Source: Amycolatopsis nigrescens CSC17Ta-90
GTDB taxonomy: Bacteria > Actinomycetota > Actinomycetes > Mycobacteriales > Pseudonocardiaceae
DNA length: 64,000 nt
Reading direction: 5' to 3'
Assembly (NCBI RefSeq): GCF_000384315.1
Contig: NZ_ARVW01000001.1
Location: 3,844,157-3,908,156 of the forward strand
Shown: positions 33,528 to 42,598 of the stretch, piece by piece
Position numbering within the stretch: position 1 is the first letter of the stretch
Layout of the letters: every line of letters starts with the position of its first letter
Program-made: the position numbers and the translations under genes
Notes under the pieces: model-generated
Told to the model about the DNA's origin: nothing
The model's input: the letters and a program-made list of their open reading frames with translations, nothing else
The model's database searches: none

Positions 33528-34712
33528 GTGGTGAGTACGGAGCAGGTGCCGGGGGACCTCCGGATGGCCAGGGCGCTGGGCGCGGTGCTGCCGGCGTCGG
33601 CGGTCGGGTTGCTGCCGTTCACCGTGTTCAGCACCTTCCTGGTGCAAATCGCGGACGACGCGGGCAGCAGCGTGGCCACCATCGGCGGGCTGCGCGGCCT
33701 CGGCGGGATCGCCGCACTGGCGGTCGGCACCGCGCTCGCGCCGCTGGTGGACCGGGTGCCGCGGGCGTGGGCGGCGGCGGGCGGGCTCGCCATGCTGGCG
33801 GTTTCCACCGCGCTCGGCGCGATCGCCGAGTTCGCGTCGCTGGCGTTGTTCTGCCTGCTGGTCGGCGCCGCGACCGCGGTGCTCAACCCGGCGCTTTCGG
33901 CCGAGGCGGCGGACCGGTTCGGCGACGGTGCCGCCGCCGGCCGGGCCGCCACCCTGGTCAGCGCGACCCAGTCGCTGGCCGCGATGCTCGCCGCCCCGGT
34001 GGTGGCGCTGCCCGCGATCCTCTGGGGCTGGCGGGGCAACCTGCTCGCCATCGCGGTCGTCGCGCTGCTGCTCGCGGTGGTCTTCGCGCGCCGAGGCCAG
34101 CACGAGCCGAAGCCCGAGGTACCGGCCGAACGGCTCGGCTACCTGGCGTCCTTCCGGAAGGTGGGCTCGCTGCCTGGCGTCGCCCCGCTGCTGCTGATCG
34201 CGTTGCTCCGGACCGCCGCCTTCATGGGTTACCTGGCCTACCTCGCCGCGTTCTACCACGACCGGTTCGCCCTCGAACCCGGTCCGTTCGCGCTGGTCTG
34301 GACGTTGAGCGGGGCCTCCTTCTTCGTCGGGAACCTGCTTTCCGGCCGGTTCACCAGCACGGCCCGGTTCGCCGCGGCACGGACGCTGGTGTTCGCGCTG
34401 GTCGTCGCCCTCGGTTCGGTGGTGACCTTCTACTTCACCCACAACCTGGTGCTCGCGCTGGCGCTGACCGCGCTGCTCGGCGCCGCGCACGCGACGGTCG
34501 CCGCCTGCGTGCTGACCCTGCTCGTGCACCGCGCCGGGTCGCAGCGCGGTTCGGTGCTGAGCATCAACGCGGCCGGGATGAGCCTCGGCGTGTTCGCCGG
34601 GGCGGCGGCCGGCGGCGCCGGGCTCGGCCTGGCCGGCTACCCGGGAACAGCGGTGGCCTTCGGTGCGTTGACACTGATGGCACTGGTCGCCGCCTTCCGG
34701 GTGCGCGGCTAG
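33528..34712 (+). CDS. MFS exporter
   Basis: 394 residues with twelve predicted membrane spans and the loop 2-3 region LAPLVDRVPRAWAAAG typical of the major facilitator superfamily (YbfB/AraJ-like drug/solute exporters). Start GTG 33528 or 33531 behind GAGAAGAGACAA. As the last gene in the run it is the obvious candidate to export the small molecule made by the preceding three enzymes, in the way CntE exports staphylopine; that role is inferred. It converges with the yidC-like gene, overlapping its stop by four bases. Confidence 0.85.
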   Translation: MVSTEQVPGDLRMARALGAVLPASAVGLLPFTVFSTFLVQIADDAGSSVATIGGLRGLGGIAALAVGTALAPLVDRVPRAWAAAGGLAMLAVSTALGAIAEFASLALFCLLVGAATAVLNPALSAEAADRFGDGAAAGRAATLVSATQSLAAMLAAPVVALPAILWGWRGNLLAIAVVALLLAVVFARRGQHEPKPEVPAERLGYLASFRKVGSLPGVAPLLLIALLRTAAFMGYLAYLAAFYHDRFALEPGPFALVWTLSGASFFVGNLLSGRFTSTARFAAARTLVFALVVALGSVVTFYFTHNLVLALALTALLGAAHATVAACVLTLLVHRAGSQRGSVLSINAAGMSLGVFAGAAAGGAGLGLAGYPGTAVAFGALTLMALVAAFRVRG

Positions 34713-35395
34713 CGAGTTTCCACCGGTTTCCGCTCGCGTCGCAGGATCGCGCGTTCGGCCACCGTCCAGGTGGTCGTGGTGAGCAGGTAGAGCCCGGCGG
34801 CCAGCGGGATGAACGCGGCGGCGACCACGGTGAAGTAGGGCATCAGCCGGAGCAGGGCGGCGCCCGGTACCGCCGGATTGCCGGCGGACTGCTTCGCCTG
34901 CCAGCGGGCCGAGCACCAGCCCACCACCGCGAGCAGCACGAACAGCCCGATGAAGACCGGGGTGTGCCCGGCAGCCACCGGGAACCAGTGCGCGCCGAGC
35001 GGCGTGCCGAAGAGGGTGTCGTCCAGCAGCGCGTTCGGCCGGTCGCCGATCGTGGTGGTGGAGAACAGCCGGTACATCACCATGAAGAACGGAACCTGCG
35101 CGAACATCGGCAGGCAGCCGACGAACATCGAGGTGCCGGACTCCTTCTGCAGCTTGGTGACCTCCTGGTGCAGGCGTTGCTGGTTGTTGCCGTACTTGTC
35201 GCGGAGCTTCTGGATCTCCGGCATCAGCACGGCCCTGGCCTTTTCGCCGCGCACCGCGGCTTTGGCCAGTGGCAGCAGAAGCAGCCGGACGCAGGCGGTG
35301 AAGGCGACGATCGCGATGGCCACGCCGAGCGGGTGGGCGAGCCAGGTGACCAGGTGGTAGGCGGCGGAAACGGGCAGGTCGAGAAAACCGAACAT
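34709..35395 (-). CDS. YidC/Oxa1-family membrane insertase paralogue
   Basis: 228 residues. It has the Oxa1 core: FTACVRLLLLPLAKAAVRG with the conserved Arg in the hydrophilic groove, a cytoplasmic loop MPEIQKLRDKYGNNQQRLHQE, and GCLPMFAQVPFFMVMYRLF. It is shorter than the housekeeping YidC, which lies near dnaA/rnpA and is not in this window, so this is a second copy. Ribosome site GGAG precedes ATG 35395. It follows the DUF6412 gene by 70 bases. Confidence 0.88.
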   Translation of the reverse strand: MFGFLDLPVSAAYHLVTWLAHPLGVAIAIVAFTACVRLLLLPLAKAAVRGEKARAVLMPEIQKLRDKYGNNQQRLHQEVTKLQKESGTSMFVGCLPMFAQVPFFMVMYRLFSTTTIGDRPNALLDDTLFGTPLGAHWFPVAAGHTPVFIGLFVLLAVVGWCSARWQAKQSAGNPAVPGAALLRLMPYFTVVAAAFIPLAAGLYLLTTTTWTVAERAILRRERKPVETR

Positions 35396-35465
35396 GGCAG
35401 CACTCCGAATGCGGGTAAGGGAATTTCAGACGGAATGGCCGCGTGCGCGGTTGATTCAGAAGTGC

Positions 35466-35780
35466 TTACGCGGCCAGGCTGCCGAAGCCGGGCGCGCGGG
35501 GGCGGCTACGTCCCGGCGCACCGGGATCGCGTAACCGCAGGAAAGCCGTTCGTCTCGTCTGCTCGCGCAGGGCGCTGGTGCGCCGGCGCACCGGGAGCGG
35601 CAGAATCGCCTGCCTGCCACCGTGTGCGTGGCAGACCACGAGCACCACCAGCAGGCTCGCGGCCAGCACGGAGGCGACGGCGAGCAGGCCGAGCGGGTTG
35701 CCGAGGAACTCCGCGGCGGCCGCGTGCACGGCGGGCGCGATCAAGGAAAGCATGCTGGGGAACAGCGACAGCGGTTCCAC
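35466..35780 (-). CDS. DUF6412 small membrane protein
   Basis: 104 residues from GTG 35780 with GGGAGG ahead of it. Two membrane spans (LSLIAPAVHAAAAEFLG region and LLAVASVLAASLLVVLVVC), then a Cys-His and a basic C-terminal tail rich in Arg/Pro. Such proteins are recurrent partners of YidC paralogues in actinomycetes. Function unknown. Confidence 0.75.
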   Translation of the reverse strand: MEPLSLFPSMLSLIAPAVHAAAAEFLGNPLGLLAVASVLAASLLVVLVVCHAHGGRQAILPLPVRRRTSALREQTRRTAFLRLRDPGAPGRSRPRAPGFGSLAA

Positions 35781-35842
35781 CGTGCCTCCCTGCTTTCCGG
35801 CGAGTTTCCGCAGACCCCACCACTCTACCCGGAGCCGCGTAC

Positions 35843-35871
35843 TTGCCGCCGCGACTTCGGTGAGCTACACT
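35843..35871 (+). promoter_or_regulatory. Promoter of the rho paralogue
   Basis: TTGCCG (35843-35848) and TACACT (35866-35871) are separated by 17 bases, an ideal SigA-type layout. Transcription from ~35,878 gives a leader of ~120 bases before the rho start. Confidence 0.6.
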
Positions 35872-36000
35872 GCCGGTGTTCCCCTGTGGACGCTGGCGAA
35901 TCGGCCGCCCCAGGGAAGTTCTACGAATCTCAGCAGTCACGCACCGGTTTCTCGTAGTTCTCTGCTACCGCGTGACCCATACCCTTTTCAGGAGAATTCC
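35872..36000 (+). other. ~120-base 5' leader of the rho paralogue
   Basis: An untranslated stretch between the predicted promoter and ATG 36001, ending in a ribosome site AGGAGAATTCC. Primary rho genes are often autoregulated through their leader; whether this one is cannot be decided here. Confidence 0.45.
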
Positions 36001-37140
36001 ATGTCAGACAACGATAATTCCGTACCAGTTACCGGAATCCTGGACATCCGGGACAACGCCGGGTTCATCCGGACCGCCGGTTACCGCCCAGGACCGGACG
36101 ACGCGCACGTTTCGCCGTCCTTCATCCGCAAGCACGGCCTGCGGGCCGGCGACCTGGTCACCGGCGCGAAACGGCCGGGCCAGCAGAAGGCCGGCACCCT
36201 GGTCCGGGTCGACTCGGTGAACGAGCTCGACCCGGCGAAGGCCGCCGGCCGCCCCGAGTTCAACCAGCTCACCCCGCTGCACCCGGACCAGCGGCTGCTG
36301 CTGGAAACCCAGCCGCAGGCGCTCACCACCAGGGTGATCGACTTGATCATGCCGGTCGGCAAGGGGCAGCGCGCACTGATCGTCTCCCCGCCGAAGGCCG
36401 GTAAAACCTCTGTGCTGCAAGCGATCGCGAACGCCATCGCGGTCAACCACCCGGACTGCCGGCTGATGGTGGTGCTGGTGGACGAGCGGCCGGAGGAGGT
36501 CACCGACATGCAGCGCTCGGTGCGCGGCGAGGTGATCTCGTCCACTTTCGACCGTCCGCCGCACGAGCACACCGCGCTCGCCGAACTCGCCATCGAACGT
36601 GCCAAGCGCCGGGTCGAGCTCGGTGAGGACGTGGTGCTGCTGTTCGATTCGATCACCAGGCTCGGCCGCGCCTACAACCTCGCGAGCCGCGTTTCCGGAC
36701 GCATCCTCACCGGCGGCGTGGACGCCTCCGCGCTGCACCCGCTCAAGCGTTTCCTAGGCGCCGCAAGGAATATCGAGCACGGCGGCTCGCTGACCATTTT
36801 CGCCACCGCGATGGTGGAGACCGGCTCCACCGGTGACACGGTCTTCTTCGAGGAGCTGAAGAGCACCGGCAACGCCGAGCTCAAGCTGGACCGCCGGATC
36901 GCCGAGCGCCGCGTTTTCCCCGCGGTGGACGTGATTTCTTCCAGTACCCGCAAGGAAGAGCTGCTGCTCACCCCGGAGGAGCTCGCCGTCACCCACGAAC
37001 TGCGCCGCCTGCTGCACGCCCGCGAAGGCCAGCACGCCATCGACCAGCTCCTCGAACAACTCCGCAAGACCCGCACCAACGCCGAGTTCCTGATGCGCAT
37101 CGCCGCATCCACCGCCGCTCCCGTCCGAGCCGCCGCCTAA
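36001..37140 (+). CDS. rho: Transcription termination factor Rho, short paralogue lacking N-terminal helical domain
   Basis: 379 residues. It begins almost directly with the cold-shock-like RNA-binding domain (GILDIRDNAGFIRTAGYRPG, ~12-31) followed by the RecA-like ATPase: Walker A PPKAGKT at 130-136, DERPEEVTDMQRSV, Walker B VVLLFDSITRLGRAYN, and the R-loop KLDRRIAERRVFPAVD. The N-terminal helix bundle and the large Arg/Gly/Asp-rich insertion typical of the main actinobacterial Rho are both missing, so this is likely a second Rho. Bicyclomycin-site residues around PPKAGKT and D216-S217 look normal. Its cellular role is unknown. Confidence 0.9.
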   Translation: MSDNDNSVPVTGILDIRDNAGFIRTAGYRPGPDDAHVSPSFIRKHGLRAGDLVTGAKRPGQQKAGTLVRVDSVNELDPAKAAGRPEFNQLTPLHPDQRLLLETQPQALTTRVIDLIMPVGKGQRALIVSPPKAGKTSVLQAIANAIAVNHPDCRLMVVLVDERPEEVTDMQRSVRGEVISSTFDRPPHEHTALAELAIERAKRRVELGEDVVLLFDSITRLGRAYNLASRVSGRILTGGVDASALHPLKRFLGAARNIEHGGSLTIFATAMVETGSTGDTVFFEELKSTGNAELKLDRRIAERRVFPAVDVISSSTRKEELLLTPEELAVTHELRRLLHAREGQHAIDQLLEQLRKTRTNAEFLMRIAASTAAPVRAAA

Positions 37141-37141
37141 C

Positions 37142-37222
37142 CCGCGAGTCCCACACTCGCGCACCCCGAGTCCCACACTCGCGACCGCCGAGTTCCCCGT
37201 TCGCGACCGGCGAGTCCCACGT
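37142..37222. repeat. ~22-bp degenerate tandem repeat downstream of rho
   Basis: CGAGTCCCACACTCGCG occurs twice, followed by CGAGTTCCCCGTTCGCG and CGAGTCCCAC. Each unit is itself a short palindrome (CGAGT...ACTCG). It sits between convergent genes and likely contributes to termination. Confidence 0.8.
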
Positions 37223-37227
37223 AGGAG

Positions 37228-38376
37228 TCAGCCGCCCGAGTGCATGTCCTCGGCTTCGGGGACGCAGTCGTCGTCCGGGTCGTCGAGCCAGCCGTGCGGG
37301 AGGGTGACCTTGCCCGGCGAGCCCTGCCGTCCGCGCGGGCCTTCGGCGTCCGCCGGGAAGGGCGCTTCGGGGTCCAGCCTGGCGATCAGCTCGTCGAGCT
37401 CGTCCAGCGAGGAGATCATCGCGAAGGCGCGGCGCAGCTCCGAGCCGATCGGGAAGCCCATCAGGTACCAGGCCATGTGCTTGCGCAGGTCACGCATGGC
37501 CTTGTCCGGCCCGTCGTGCTCGACCAGCAGCTCGGCATGGCGGCGCAGCACGCGGCCCACCTCGCCGAGTTTCGGGCCATGGGGCACCGGCCTGCCGGCG
37601 AAGGCCGCTTCGAGCTCGCCGAACAGCCACGGCCTGCCGAGGCAGCCGCGGCCGACGACCACCCCGTCGCAGCCCGTCTCGGCCATCATGCGCAGCGCGT
37701 CGGCGGCGGAGAAGATGTCGCCGTTGCCGAGCACCGGAATGCTGGTGACGGCTTCCTTCAGCCGCGCGATCGCGGTCCAGTCGGCCTGGCCCGAGTAGCG
37801 CTGCGCGGCGGTGCGGGCGTGCAGGCTGACCGCCGCCGCGCCTTCCGCCTCGGCGATCCGGCCGGCGTCGAGGTAGGTGTGGTGCTCGTCGTCGATGCCG
37901 ACCCGGAACTTGACCGTGAACGGCACCCCGGCCGCCGCGGCCGCATCCGCCGAGGCCCGCACGATTTCGCCGAACAGCCGCCGCTTGAACGGCAGCGCCG
38001 CGCCGCCGCCCTTGCGGGTGACCTTGCTGACCGGGCAGCCGAAGTTGGAGTCGACGTGGTCGGCGAGCCCCTCCCCGACGATGATCTTGACGGCCTCGCG
38101 CATGGTCTTCGGGTCGACCCCGTAGAGCTGCATGGACCTGGGCTTTTCGTGCTCGCCGAAGGTCATCATGTGCATTGTGCCGGGGTGCCGCTCGACGACC
38201 GCGCGGGCGGTGATCATCTCGCAGACGTAGATCCCCGCGCCGTACTCCGCGCAGAGCTGCCGGAACGCGACGTTGGTGATGCCCGCCATCGGCGCCAGCA
38301 CCACCGGCGGATCGACCGCGTACGGGCCGATCTTCAGGGCGGGCTTGGTCTCGATCAGGGCGGTCACGCCCTCCAT
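37228..38376 (-). CDS. dusB: tRNA-dihydrouridine synthase (DusB family)
   Basis: 382 residues from ATG 38376 (GTG 38367 with GGAGGG ahead is an alternative). Flavin TIM barrel: PMAGITNVAFRQLCAEYG, MQLYGVDPKTM, and the active-site block NFGCPVSKVTRKGGGAAL with the catalytic Cys; GNGDIFSAADAL and GVVVGRGCLGRPWLF bind FMN. It reduces uridine to dihydrouridine in tRNA. The acidic C-terminus ends in DDDCVPEAEDMHSGG. In mycobacteria (Rv0823c) this gene directly follows the LCP gene; here ~12 kb lies between. Confidence 0.95.
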   Translation of the reverse strand: MEGVTALIETKPALKIGPYAVDPPVVLAPMAGITNVAFRQLCAEYGAGIYVCEMITARAVVERHPGTMHMMTFGEHEKPRSMQLYGVDPKTMREAVKIIVGEGLADHVDSNFGCPVSKVTRKGGGAALPFKRRLFGEIVRASADAAAAAGVPFTVKFRVGIDDEHHTYLDAGRIAEAEGAAAVSLHARTAAQRYSGQADWTAIARLKEAVTSIPVLGNGDIFSAADALRMMAETGCDGVVVGRGCLGRPWLFGELEAAFAGRPVPHGPKLGEVGRVLRRHAELLVEHDGPDKAMRDLRKHMAWYLMGFPIGSELRRAFAMISSLDELDELIARLDPEAPFPADAEGPRGRQGSPGKVTLPHGWLDDPDDDCVPEAEDMHSGG

Positions 38377-38490
38377 TGTCGCTGATGACGTAGGCCACGC
38401 CCGGCTGGGCCGGGCGGACATGGCCGGCTTTGTCGGTGGGTGGGCCTAGGGTCGGTGACAACACTGGGGCCAGCGCGTATGGAGGAGCCG

Positions 38491-39047
38491 ATGAGCACAC
38501 TCGAGAACCGGCCGAACACCGCACTTCTCGTCGTCGACGTGCAGAACGGCGTAGTCGCCGAGGCGCACGAGCGTGACGCGGTCGTCGCGAACGTCGGCAG
38601 CCTCGTCGACGCGGCGCGACGAGAGCGGATCCCCGTCGTCTGGGTCCAGCACTCCGACGAAGGACTCGCGAAGGGGACCGACGACTGGCAGATCGTCCCC
38701 GAGCTGACTCCGGACGAGGCCGAGCCGCGGGTGGACAAGAACTACGGCGACTCCTTCGAGGCCACCGACCTCGAGACCGTGCTGTCCGGCCTCGGCGTCG
38801 GCCGGCTCGTCGTCGCCGGTGCGGAGACCGACGCGTGCATCCGCTCCACCCTGCACGGCGCGTTCACCAGGGGGTATGACGCGACCCTGGTCGGTGACGC
38901 GCACACCACGGGAGACAAGTCGAGCCGGGGCGCGCCGCCGCCGGACCAGGTCATCGCGCACACCAACCTGTACTGGACCTACCAGGCCGCACCGGGGCGG
39001 ACGGCCGGCACGGTCAAGACCAAGGAGGTGGACTTCGGCGGCGCGGC

Positions 39048-39051
<4 letters not shown>
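38491..39051 (+). CDS. Isochorismatase-family cysteine hydrolase
   Basis: 186 residues from ATG 38491 with GGAGGAG just ahead. The family catalytic triad is in place: D16 (LLVVDVQNG), K83 (VDKNYGDSF) and C116 (AETDACIRST), with the usual cis-peptide before it. These enzymes hydrolyse isochorismate, nicotinamide or related amides; lack of an adjacent siderophore gene makes isochorismatase proper unlikely. It ends four bases into the next, convergent gene. Confidence 0.88.
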
Positions 39052-39629
<578 letters not shown>

Positions 39630-39767
39630 CGGTCATTCCTTCCGGATCGTTTCCCGTCAGGACGCGGCGGCCGGGCTCGGGGTTGAGCACGCCCGGAATC
39701 CGATCGTCACGTCGGTTGAGTAGTGCTACGGATCCGCGGTCGTCCGCCACCGCGCATCCTGGGGCGC

Positions 39768-41525
39768 ATGTCGACCGATCCAGCTGTGCTCCTCCGGCTC
39801 GCCGAGGAGATCGACGACCTTGGGCGCCGTCTCGAGCGGGTCGGCGCCGAACTGCGGAACGTCCAGTCGGCGCAGGTCAGCGGGCCCGCCCCGGCGCCGC
39901 AGCAGTGGCAGCCGCAGCCACTCCCGCCGGTGTGGCAGCCGGCGTGGCAGCCGCCGCCCATGCCACCGGCGGCACCGCCGCCGGCTCGGCGTTCGCTCGG
40001 CGAGGCGCTGAGCAAGGAGGGCGCCGGCAGCAGGCTGCTCGCCTGGGTCGGCGGTGCGGTGACGTTGCTCGGCGTGGTGCTGCTGCTGGTGCTGGCGATC
40101 CAGCGCGGCTGGCTCGGCCCGCTGCCGCGGGTGCTCGGCGGTGCGGGTTTCGGGCTGGCGATGATCGCGACCGGGCTGTGGCTGCACCGCAACCCGGCCG
40201 GCCGGACGGGCGCGTTCGCGCTGGCCGCCACCGGGATCGCGGCGCTCTACCTGGACGTGGTCGCCGCGACCACGCTCTACGAGTACCTGCCGTCGCCGGT
40301 CGGGCTCGCCGCCGGCCTGCTGATCACCGTCGGCGGCCTGCTGCTGGCGATGCGCTGGGACTCGGCCCTGCTCGGCATGGCCGTGGTGCTGGGCTGCGCG
40401 GTCTGCGCGCCGCTGATCACCAAGGGCTTCACCCCGGAGCTGGTGACCTTCCTGCTGATGGTGCAGGTGGCCACCGCCCCGGTACGGTTGCGCCGGGAAT
40501 GGCAGGGCCTCGCCGCCGCGGCCGGGATTCCGCCGCTGGTGGCTTCGGTGCTTAGCACGGTCCGCATCGCCTCGCCCGGCGAGTGGCCGAACACGGCCGC
40601 CGCACTGGCCGCCGGGGCGGTGGGAATCGCGCTCGCGCTGCTCGTGGCGCGTCGCCGCCCCAGCGATGTGGCCGCGCTGGGGCTGATCGCCGGAGCCGCG
40701 TCGCCGGCGCTGGTCGTGGCCTTGTTCCTGCCGAAGTCGCAGGCCGTGCTGGTCTCCTCGGGGGTGGCCGTGGCGCTGCTGGGGGTGTGCGCGGGACGGT
40801 GGTGGCCGGCACGGGCACGTCAGCTCGCCGGAGTGGCCGGCCTGGTGGCGCTGCTGCAGGCGACGGTCACCCAGTTCGACGGCACGGCCCGTTCGGCGGT
40901 CCTGCTCGGCGAGGCGATCCTGCTGGTACTGGTCGCCAAATGGGCGGACAACCGGAGTGCCTTGTTCGGCGCACTCGCCTTCGGGGCGCTCGGCACGCTT
41001 TCCGCGCTGCTCGGGGACTTCCCGCCGGCGTTGCTGGTGCTGTTCCGCACCAGGACTTCCGGCGAGCTGGCCGGTGCCTGCCTGGTCGCCGCGCTGATCC
41101 TGGCCGTCGCCGTATTGCTGCCGTGGGTGGCGTCCCGGCTCGGAGCGCTCCGAGCGCCTTCGGAGAACCTGCCGCCGTGGCTGTGCGCCGGGTTCGCCAC
41201 GCTCTACGGCGCGGCCGGGGTGGTGCTGTCCGCGGCGCTGCTGATCACGCCGGGCCGGTCCGGGTTCCTGCTCGGCCACGTGCTGATCACGGTGTCCTGG
41301 ACGGTGGCCGCGCTGGTACTGCTGGTCCGCGGCATCGAAATGGTGGCGCTGCGGGTGATCGGCCTGGTGCTGGTCGGCGCGGCGGTGCTCAAGCTGGTGC
41401 TGTTCGACCTGTCCGCATTGGACGGAATGGCCAGGGTCGCGGCCTTCCTCTGCGCCGGGCTGGTGCTGCTCGCGGCGGGCACCCGCTACGCGCGGCTCGT
41501 CGCGTCCCGATCCGCACCGCGCTGA
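39768..41525 (+). CDS. DUF2339 polytopic membrane protein
   Basis: 585 residues from ATG 39768. A short coiled coil (LRLAEEIDDLGRRLERVGAEL) and a Pro/Gln/Trp-rich linker lead into ~14-16 membrane spans. The first hydrophobic block LLAWVGGAVTLLGVVLLLVLAI is the family mark of DUF2339. Function is unknown; such proteins are suspected envelope components. Stands alone, with its stop 27 bases before the SMI1/KNR4 gene. Confidence 0.82.
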   Translation: MSTDPAVLLRLAEEIDDLGRRLERVGAELRNVQSAQVSGPAPAPQQWQPQPLPPVWQPAWQPPPMPPAAPPPARRSLGEALSKEGAGSRLLAWVGGAVTLLGVVLLLVLAIQRGWLGPLPRVLGGAGFGLAMIATGLWLHRNPAGRTGAFALAATGIAALYLDVVAATTLYEYLPSPVGLAAGLLITVGGLLLAMRWDSALLGMAVVLGCAVCAPLITKGFTPELVTFLLMVQVATAPVRLRREWQGLAAAAGIPPLVASVLSTVRIASPGEWPNTAAALAAGAVGIALALLVARRRPSDVAALGLIAGAASPALVVALFLPKSQAVLVSSGVAVALLGVCAGRWWPARARQLAGVAGLVALLQATVTQFDGTARSAVLLGEAILLVLVAKWADNRSALFGALAFGALGTLSALLGDFPPALLVLFRTRTSGELAGACLVAALILAVAVLLPWVASRLGALRAPSENLPPWLCAGFATLYGAAGVVLSAALLITPGRSGFLLGHVLITVSWTVAALVLLVRGIEMVALRVIGLVLVGAAVLKLVLFDLSALDGMARVAAFLCAGLVLLAAGTRYARLVASRSAPR

Positions 41526-41551
41526 GCTCACGGCCCCTAGGGTGATCGGTC

Positions 41552-42181
41552 ATGTCCCATCACCCCGATGTCGCCGAGTCATGGGCCAGCATCCGCGAGT
41601 GGCTCGGTCAGCACGCGCCGGCGGTACTGGCGATGCTCAACCCGCCGGCGGACGACGCCGACCTCGACCGCGCCGAGCGAGCTACCGGTGTCGCGCTGCC
41701 GGCGGACCTGCTGGCCTGGTGGCGGCTCGCCAACGGGACCGACGGCAGGTCCAACCTGCTGCCGCCGTGGTACTCGCCCTACCCCATCACGCAGGCGCTG
41801 GAGAGCCGCCGGATCTGGCTCGAGGTCTGGCATGACGAGGAGACCAGGGTGTTCCCGGACCTGCCAGGGGTTCGCGAGTACATCGACGGCCTGCTGAAAA
41901 CCCCGGCCGGCACGCCATGCCAGGACATGTGGCTGCCGGTCTGGCTGCCCGTCGCGGGCAGCGGCGGCGGGCAGGATCTCTTCGTCGACCTGCGGCCGGG
42001 CCCGCTGCACGGCTGTGTCATGGAGTTCGACCGGGTCGGTGCCGCCGGTGCCGCGCCGTTGTGGCCGAACGTCCGCGCGATGCTCGCCGCGGTGGCCGAC
42101 GCGTTCGAGCAGGGCAGCACGGTGGTCGGCCGGTTCCCGGTCGCGCTCGAAGCCGACGACGGCCGGATCAACTGGCACTAA
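41552..42181 (+). CDS. SMI1/KNR4 (SUKH) family protein
   Basis: 209 residues. It has the SUKH layout: W-x-x-I at the start (ESWASIREWLGQHAP), then ADLDRAERATGVALPADLLAWWRLANG, and an acidic ending with LFVDLRPGPLHGCVMEFD. Members bind diverse proteins; many are immunity proteins in toxin systems. No toxin gene is adjacent, so an immunity role is not supported here. Confidence 0.82.
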   Translation: MSHHPDVAESWASIREWLGQHAPAVLAMLNPPADDADLDRAERATGVALPADLLAWWRLANGTDGRSNLLPPWYSPYPITQALESRRIWLEVWHDEETRVFPDLPGVREYIDGLLKTPAGTPCQDMWLPVWLPVAGSGGGQDLFVDLRPGPLHGCVMEFDRVGAAGAAPLWPNVRAMLAAVADAFEQGSTVVGRFPVALEADDGRINWH

Positions 42182-42195
42182 TAGGGTTCGCGACC

Positions 42196-42594
42196 ATGGC
42201 GATGATCGACAAGGTGGCGTGGATCCTGCTGGTGGACGGTCGGGTCCTGGGCACCCGCTCGCACGGCAAGGACGTCTACTACCTGCCCGGCGGCAAGCGC
42301 GAGCCCGGCGAGTCCGATCTGGAGACCCTGGTGCGGGAGATCGACGAGGAGCTCGCGGTGCGGATCGACCCGGACACCGCGTCCCCCGCCGGCGTCTTCG
42401 AGGCGCAGGCCCATGGCCACGCGGACGGCGTGCTGGTGCGGATGACCTGCTACCGCGCTGGTTACCATGGCACGCTCACCGCGAGCAACGAGATCGCGGA
42501 GCTGGCCTGGCTGAGCTACGCCGACCGTGCTCGCGTCTCGCCCGTCGACAAGATCATCTTCGATCGGCTGCACGAGGCCGCGGAACTGCGCTGA
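42196..42594 (+). CDS. NUDIX hydrolase
   Basis: 132 residues from ATG 42196. NUDIX box GGKREPGESDLETLVREIDE followed by ELAV; the usual final Gly of the box is Ala. The catalytic Glu residues are intact. Short substrate domain; relatives hydrolyse nucleoside diphosphate derivatives such as 8-oxo-dGTP. It lies 14 bases after the SUKH gene and converges with the Lrp gene. Confidence 0.88.
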   Translation: MAMIDKVAWILLVDGRVLGTRSHGKDVYYLPGGKREPGESDLETLVREIDEELAVRIDPDTASPAGVFEAQAHGHADGVLVRMTCYRAGYHGTLTASNEIAELAWLSYADRARVSPVDKIIFDRLHEAAELR

Positions 42595-42598
42595 GCCG

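Noticed and set aside
26121..34712. Nickel-peptide importer only, unrelated to biosynthesis
   Set aside because: Plain Opp/Nik operons do not contain a methyltransferase, a PLP synthase, a DUF364 protein and an exporter; still, a nickel role cannot be ruled out.
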